Source: an uncultured Prevotella sp. (lineage in GTDB: Bacteria; Bacteroidota; Bacteroidia; Bacteroidales; Bacteroidaceae). From it: DNA of 36,113 bases. The notes beneath the pieces were generated by a model. The model saw nothing but the letters and a program-made list of their open reading frames with translations, did no database searches and was not told the origin of the DNA. Numbering within the stretch: the stretch's first letter is position 1; each line of letters begins with the position of its first letter. Below are positions 32,333 to 36,113 of the stretch, piece by piece. Where the stretch lies: contig URCI01000028.1 of NCBI GenBank assembly GCA_900546345.1, positions 1 to 36,113 of the forward strand, in the 5' to 3' direction. The position numbers and the translations under genes are program-made.

Positions 32333-33910
32333 ATGAAGTTAGAAAATAAAGAATTCGGATTTGACAACTTTGCCACAGAGATGGCAAGGCTGAAGAATGA
32401 TCAGCATTTCGATTACCTGGTCACTATCATTGGTGAAGATTTTGGACCGGAAGAAGGACTCGGCTGTATCTATATCCTTGAGAATACTGATACACATGAG
32501 CGTGTCTCTGTCAAACAGATCGCCAAGAAGATCGGAGAGACAGACTACGTCATTCCATCTGTACTGAAGCTATGGCACGACGCCGACCTGCTTGAGCGTG
32601 AAGTATATGACTTCTTTGGTATCAAGTTCCTTGGCCATCCCGACATGCGCCGCCTGTTTATGCGTAGCGATTTCCAGGGTTGGCCACTTCGCAAGGACTT
32701 TGACATGAGCCCTGAGAAAAACCAGTTCCCAATGACCGACGAGCCGGAGAGTGACTGGACCTCAGAGTGGAACCTCAATGACTGCGGTGATCTCGTCGAG
32801 ACCAAGCACCGCCTGCTCAATGACGACGACTTTGTCATTAACTTCGGTCCTAACCATCCGAGTACCCACGGTGTGCTGCGTTTGAGAACCGTTGTCGACG
32901 GTGAGACCATTAAGCACGTCTATCCTCATCTCGGATATATCCATCGCGGCATGGAGAAGATGATGGAGAACATGACCTATCCTCAGACGCTCGCGCTTAC
33001 TGACCGCTTGAATTATCTTTGCGCCATGCATCACCGTCACGCTTTGGTCGGTGTAATAGAGGAGGCTATGGGCATAGAACTCAGTGACCGCATCCATTAC
33101 ATCCGTACCATCATGGATGAGTTGCAGCGTATTGACAACCACTTGCTCTTCCTGGGAACCTGTGCACAGGACCTCAGTGCCCTGACGGCATTCCTTTACT
33201 GCATGCGCGACCGTGAGCATGTGCTCAACGTCATGGAGGAGACAACAGGTGGACGACTCATTCAGAACTATTATAGAATCGGTGGTCTGCAGGCCGACAT
33301 CGACCCGCACTTCGTGGAGAACACCAAGACACTTTGCAAGTACCTCCGTCCCTTCGTGCAGGAGTATCTCGATGTCTTTGGTGACAACATCATCACACAC
33401 CAGCGTCTTGAAGGCGTGGGCTACATGAATTTGGAGGACTGCATCAATTATGGTGTCACAGGTCCTGCCGGTCGTGCAGCCGGATGGAAGAACGATGTGC
33501 GTAAGAATCATCCTTATGATCTCTATGACAAGGTGAACTTCGAGCAAATCCTTGGTACCAACTGTGACTCTATGGATCGTTATATGATTCATATCAACGA
33601 AATCTATCAGAGTTTGAACATCATTGAACAACTCATTGACAACATCCCTGAGGGCGACTTCTACATCAAGCAGAAGCCGATCATCAAGGTGCCCGAGGGA
33701 CAATGGTGGTTCTCTGTAGAAGGTGGAGCCGGCGAATTTGGCGTATATCTCGATAGTCGTGGCGACAAGAGTCCGTATCGTGTGAAGATGCGTCCTATGG
33801 GCTTGACGCTCGCCGGAGCTTTCGATAAGATGCTGCGTGGTGAGAAGATCGCTGATCTCATTGCTACCGGAGCTTCCATCGACTTCGTGATCCCGGATCT
33901 GGACAGATAA
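32333..33910 (+). CDS. nuoCD: NADH-quinone oxidoreductase, fused subunits C and D
   Basis: This 525-residue protein fuses the NuoC and NuoD subunits of complex I. The NuoC part (about residues 1-135) contains LLEREVYDFFGIKFLGHPD, then GWPLRKDF. The NuoD part (about 160-525) begins INFGPNHPSTHGVLR, the quinone-site loop, continues with HLGYIHRGMEKM and ELQRIDNHLLFLG, and ends DFVIPDLDR, a conserved C-terminus. The fusion is usual in Bacteroidetes and in gamma-proteobacteria. It starts 15 bases after nuoB. A repeat element separates it from nuoH. Confidence 0.95.
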   Translation: MKLENKEFGFDNFATEMARLKNDQHFDYLVTIIGEDFGPEEGLGCIYILENTDTHERVSVKQIAKKIGETDYVIPSVLKLWHDADLLEREVYDFFGIKFLGHPDMRRLFMRSDFQGWPLRKDFDMSPEKNQFPMTDEPESDWTSEWNLNDCGDLVETKHRLLNDDDFVINFGPNHPSTHGVLRLRTVVDGETIKHVYPHLGYIHRGMEKMMENMTYPQTLALTDRLNYLCAMHHRHALVGVIEEAMGIELSDRIHYIRTIMDELQRIDNHLLFLGTCAQDLSALTAFLYCMRDREHVLNVMEETTGGRLIQNYYRIGGLQADIDPHFVENTKTLCKYLRPFVQEYLDVFGDNIITHQRLEGVGYMNLEDCINYGVTGPAGRAAGWKNDVRKNHPYDLYDKVNFEQILGTNCDSMDRYMIHINEIYQSLNIIEQLIDNIPEGDFYIKQKPIIKVPEGQWWFSVEGGAGEFGVYLDSRGDKSPYRVKMRPMGLTLAGAFDKMLRGEKIADLIATGASIDFVIPDLDR

Positions 33911-33920
33911 AAGAAGGAGC

Positions 33921-34084
33921 AGACCCTTCCCGGCCCTCCCTAAAAGGGAGGGAGATGCAGCCTCCGAAAGGACGTGCGCGGCGATGGGAAGGAATGCGAC
34001 GCTATCATCCATGAAGGATAATGATATAAGGCTATAAAAATAACGACTGCTCTACTCCTCCCTTTTAGGGAGGCGGGAGGGTCT
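33921..34084. repeat. 164-base repeat element with palindromic inverted ends, inside the nuo operon
   Basis: The left end (33921-33952) and right end (34057-34084) are inverted copies of each other, differing mainly by a few bases (AGACCCTTCCCGG against the complement of CGGGAGGGTCT). Each end also contains its own hairpin, CCTCCCTAAAAGGGAGG or CCTCCCTTTTAGGGAGG. The 104 bases between carry no gene. It fills the gap from nuoCD to nuoH, while all other gaps in this operon are 16 bases or less. It looks like a miniature mobile element or a nested intergenic palindrome. Confidence 0.75.
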
Positions 34085-34099
34085 CCAATTATTAAATAT

Positions 34100-35185
34100 A
34101 TGTTTGATTTCACAGTAGTAACACAATGGTTTGACAATCTCCTCCGACAGACATGCGGGTTGGGGGACTTTTGGACAATCCTCATTGAATGTGTTGTGGT
34201 GGGCCTGATCGTACTGACGCTCTATGCGCTCATCGCCATGTTCATGATATATTTCGAGCGTAAGGTCTGTGCCTTCTTCCAGTGTCGTCTTGGCCCTATG
34301 CGTGTAGGACCGTGGGGATCTGTGCAGGTTGTTGCCGACGTGCTGAAGATGCTTATCAAAGAGATCTTCGGTGTAGACCGCTCTGATAAGTTCCTCTATG
34401 CGCTGGCACCCTTCCTGACCATCATCGCCTCGGTAGGAACTTTCTCATTCCTTCCTTGGAATAAAGGTGCCGCCGTGCTCGACTTCAACGTCGGTGTGTT
34501 TATGGTTACGGCCATCAGCAGCATTGGTGTCCTTGGTGTCATCCTTTCGGGATGGGGATCCAACAACAAGTATTCAGTCATCTCAGCTATGCGTGGTGCC
34601 GTGCAGATGATCTCTTATGAGATGAGTCTCGGCCTGTGCATGGTCACTGCCGTGGTTCTCTGCGGTACGATGCAGCTCAGCGGCATCATCGAGGCACAGA
34701 CAGGTCCTTGGAAGTGGCTGATCATCCAGGGACATATTCCTGCTATCGTGGCGTTTGTCGTCTTCCTCATTGCCGGTAACGCAGAGGCCAACCGTGGTCC
34801 GTTTGACTTGGCGGAGGCAGAGAGTGAGTTGACAGCCGGTTATCACACAGAGTATTCTGGTATGGGCTTCGGCTATTTCTATTTGGCAGAGTACCTCAAC
34901 CTCGTAGTCATCGCCGGACTCGCTACCGCCGTTTTCCTTGGTGGCTGGGCACCGCTGAACATTGGTGTTTCCGGTTTCGACAATGTGATGAACTATATCC
35001 CCGGCTTCATCTGGTTTGGTGGTAAGATGCTGGTGGTCATTTGGGTGCTGATGTGGGCCCGTTGGACTTTCCCTCGTTTGCGTATCGACCACATCCTACA
35101 GCTGGAGTGGAAATATTTGATGCCGCTGATGCTCCTCACTCTTGTGGTGATGACCGCTTGCGTGGCTCTTGGAATTACCTTATAA
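34100..35185 (+). CDS. nuoH: NADH-quinone oxidoreductase subunit H
   Basis: This 361-residue membrane subunit of complex I forms much of the quinone-binding cavity. About eight transmembrane helices are visible, the first at about residues 27-50 (TILIECVVVGLIVLTLYAL). Conserved loops include ERKVCAFFQCRLGPMRVGPWG, LKMLIKEIF and PFDLAEAESELTAGYHTEYSGM, the last being the charged quinone-site loop. It follows the repeat element and lies 12 bases before nuoI. Length and motifs match the family. Confidence 0.95.
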   Translation: MFDFTVVTQWFDNLLRQTCGLGDFWTILIECVVVGLIVLTLYALIAMFMIYFERKVCAFFQCRLGPMRVGPWGSVQVVADVLKMLIKEIFGVDRSDKFLYALAPFLTIIASVGTFSFLPWNKGAAVLDFNVGVFMVTAISSIGVLGVILSGWGSNNKYSVISAMRGAVQMISYEMSLGLCMVTAVVLCGTMQLSGIIEAQTGPWKWLIIQGHIPAIVAFVVFLIAGNAEANRGPFDLAEAESELTAGYHTEYSGMGFGYFYLAEYLNLVVIAGLATAVFLGGWAPLNIGVSGFDNVMNYIPGFIWFGGKMLVVIWVLMWARWTFPRLRIDHILQLEWKYLMPLMLLTLVVMTACVALGITL

Positions 35186-35197
35186 TCATATATAGAA

Positions 35198-35767
35198 ATG
35201 TCAAATCAATCATATTTCGGCGGTGTCAAGGATGCTATCAAGACATTGACCACGGGACTGAAGGTGACCATGAAGGAATACTTCACCCCAAAGTCTACTG
35301 AGCAGTATCCTGAGAACCGCAAGACCACGCTCCATGTGTCTGCGCGTCACCGCGGACGTCTTGTGTTTAAGCGTGTGGAGGATCCTGAGGATCCGCAGGC
35401 CGTGAAGCGCGGTCTGAAATTGGGTGACTATAAGTGCACGGCATGCACCATGTGCGAGAAGGCATGTCCTAACGACACCATCAAGATCACTGCGCACATG
35501 GAGACTGACCCAGAAACAGGGAAGAAGCACAAGGTGCTGGATGACTATCAGTACGATCTGGGTGACTGCATGTTCTGCGAGCTCTGTGTCAACGCCTGCA
35601 ACTTCGATGCTATCCACTTCACCAATGACTTCGAAAACGCAGTCTTTGACCGCAGCAAGCTCGTCATGCACCTTGATAAAGAGGTATATAAAGGTGGAAG
35701 CCTGCCTAACCTCATTGACGGTGGCGCACCTTTGAAGATTGGAGAATTTAACACCAAAACCAAGTAA
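35198..35767 (+). CDS. nuoI: NADH-quinone oxidoreductase subunit I, 2x[4Fe-4S] ferredoxin
   Basis: This 189-residue peripheral subunit carries clusters N6a and N6b of complex I. The first Cys set is Cys80, Cys83, Cys86, Cys90 (CTACTMCEKACP); the second is Cys124, Cys127, Cys130, Cys134 (CMFCELCVNACNF). No transmembrane span is seen. The C-terminal part past residue 150 is a normal polar extension. It starts 12 bases after nuoH and ends five bases before nuoJ, consistent with one operon. Confidence 0.95.
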   Translation: MSNQSYFGGVKDAIKTLTTGLKVTMKEYFTPKSTEQYPENRKTTLHVSARHRGRLVFKRVEDPEDPQAVKRGLKLGDYKCTACTMCEKACPNDTIKITAHMETDPETGKKHKVLDDYQYDLGDCMFCELCVNACNFDAIHFTNDFENAVFDRSKLVMHLDKEVYKGGSLPNLIDGGAPLKIGEFNTKTK

Positions 35768-35772
35768 AGACA

Positions 35773-36113
35773 ATGGCTAATATCGTAATGTTTTGCATCT
35801 TGGCTGTAGTCATTCTTGGCTCAGCCGTGCTGTCGGTTTTCACCCGCAGTATCATGCGTGCCGCCACGTTCCTGTTGTTCGTGTTGTTTGGCATTGCCGG
35901 CATCTATTTCCTGCTCGACTACACCTATCTGGGTGCAGCGCAGATCTCCATCTATGCCGGTGGCATCACCATTCTGTACATCTTTGCCATCTCGCTTGTC
36001 AGCAAGCGCACACTGCAGAATCTCTACAGCCGCTTCAGAGGCGTGCGGGTCGTGCAGGGCGCGCTCATCTCACTCGTGGGATTGGTTACTGTCGGCGTGG
36101 TGCTTTTGAAGAA
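35773..36113 (+). CDS. nuoJ: NADH-quinone oxidoreductase subunit J, partial at window end
   Basis: The first 113 codons of nuoJ are present and the gene continues beyond the window. The product begins MANIVMFCILAVVILGSAVL and has at least four hydrophobic spans. The conserved segment LDYTYLGAAQISIYAGGI, present in NuoJ/ND6 proteins, lies at about residues 48-65. It directly follows nuoI. By the usual Bacteroidetes order nuoK, L, M and N should come next. Confidence 0.9.
   Translation, partial: MANIVMFCILAVVILGSAVLSVFTRSIMRAATFLLFVLFGIAGIYFLLDYTYLGAAQISIYAGGITILYIFAISLVSKRTLQNLYSRFRGVRVVQGALISLVGLVTVGVVLLK

Noticed and set aside
32762..34012. Open frame of 416 codons on the - strand opposite nuoCD
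   Set aside because: Antisense to the fused NuoCD protein, no recognisable motif, and runs into the repeat element.

Overview
The window looks like a chromosomal segment of a Bacteroidales bacterium, most likely of the Prevotella group. The evidence is three SusC/SusD outer-membrane glycan-uptake pairs, many promoters with the Bacteroidetes -7 box TAnnTTTG, Bacteroidetes-type regulators (an ECF sigma factor with FecR, and a hybrid two-component system), and a complex I operon with a fused nuoCD and no nuoEFG. Species assignment is inference from gene content; no rRNA or tRNA gene was seen.

Left (1-7547, mostly + strand): an interspersed palindromic repeat present in two copies, a promoter, then susC-like (332-3637), susD-like (3649-5643), a strong hairpin, and a secreted GH43 enzyme of the exo-beta-1,3-galactanase type (5743-6870). 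A bidirectional terminator, a 49-residue single-span membrane peptide gene (7000-7149) and about 400 bases of repeat-rich non-coding DNA follow.

Middle-left (7548-18206, - strand): an ECF-controlled locus. In transcription order it holds the ECF sigma factor (18206-17637), a two-gene module of a 50-residue charged protein and a DUF6169-like protein (17501-16849), a FecR-type anti-sigma factor (16291-15287), a SusC with an N-terminal STN signalling domain (15209-11973), SusD (11948-10323), and a GH31 alpha-glycosidase with its own promoter (10007-7548). Sigma factor, FecR and STN-SusC form the expected cell-surface signalling chain; the two-gene module lies between sigma and anti-sigma.

Middle-right (18397-30899): a second polysaccharide-utilisation locus. 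SusC, SusD (SusD-like_2 type) and a surface glycan-binding lipoprotein are on the - strand (24411-18397). A GH5 endoglucanase-type enzyme follows upstream on the - strand (26678-24999), divergent from a hybrid two-component system on the + strand (26844-30899). The hybrid sensor gene is split by one in-frame TGA where a Trp codon is expected. The promoters of susC and GH5 share a direct-repeat element, CTGACA-N15-CTGACA, at exactly the same distance (30 nt) from their -7 boxes; it is probably the regulator's binding site. An orphan paralogue of the 50-residue protein sits between susC and GH5.

Right (31161-36113, + strand): nuoA, nuoB, nuoCD, nuoH, nuoI and a partial nuoJ, a housekeeping respiratory operon. 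A repeat element with inverted ends is inserted between nuoCD and nuoH.

The strongest candidates for something undescribed are the small-protein/DUF6169 module with its orphan copy, the shared regulator operator, and the nonsense-split hybrid sensor.
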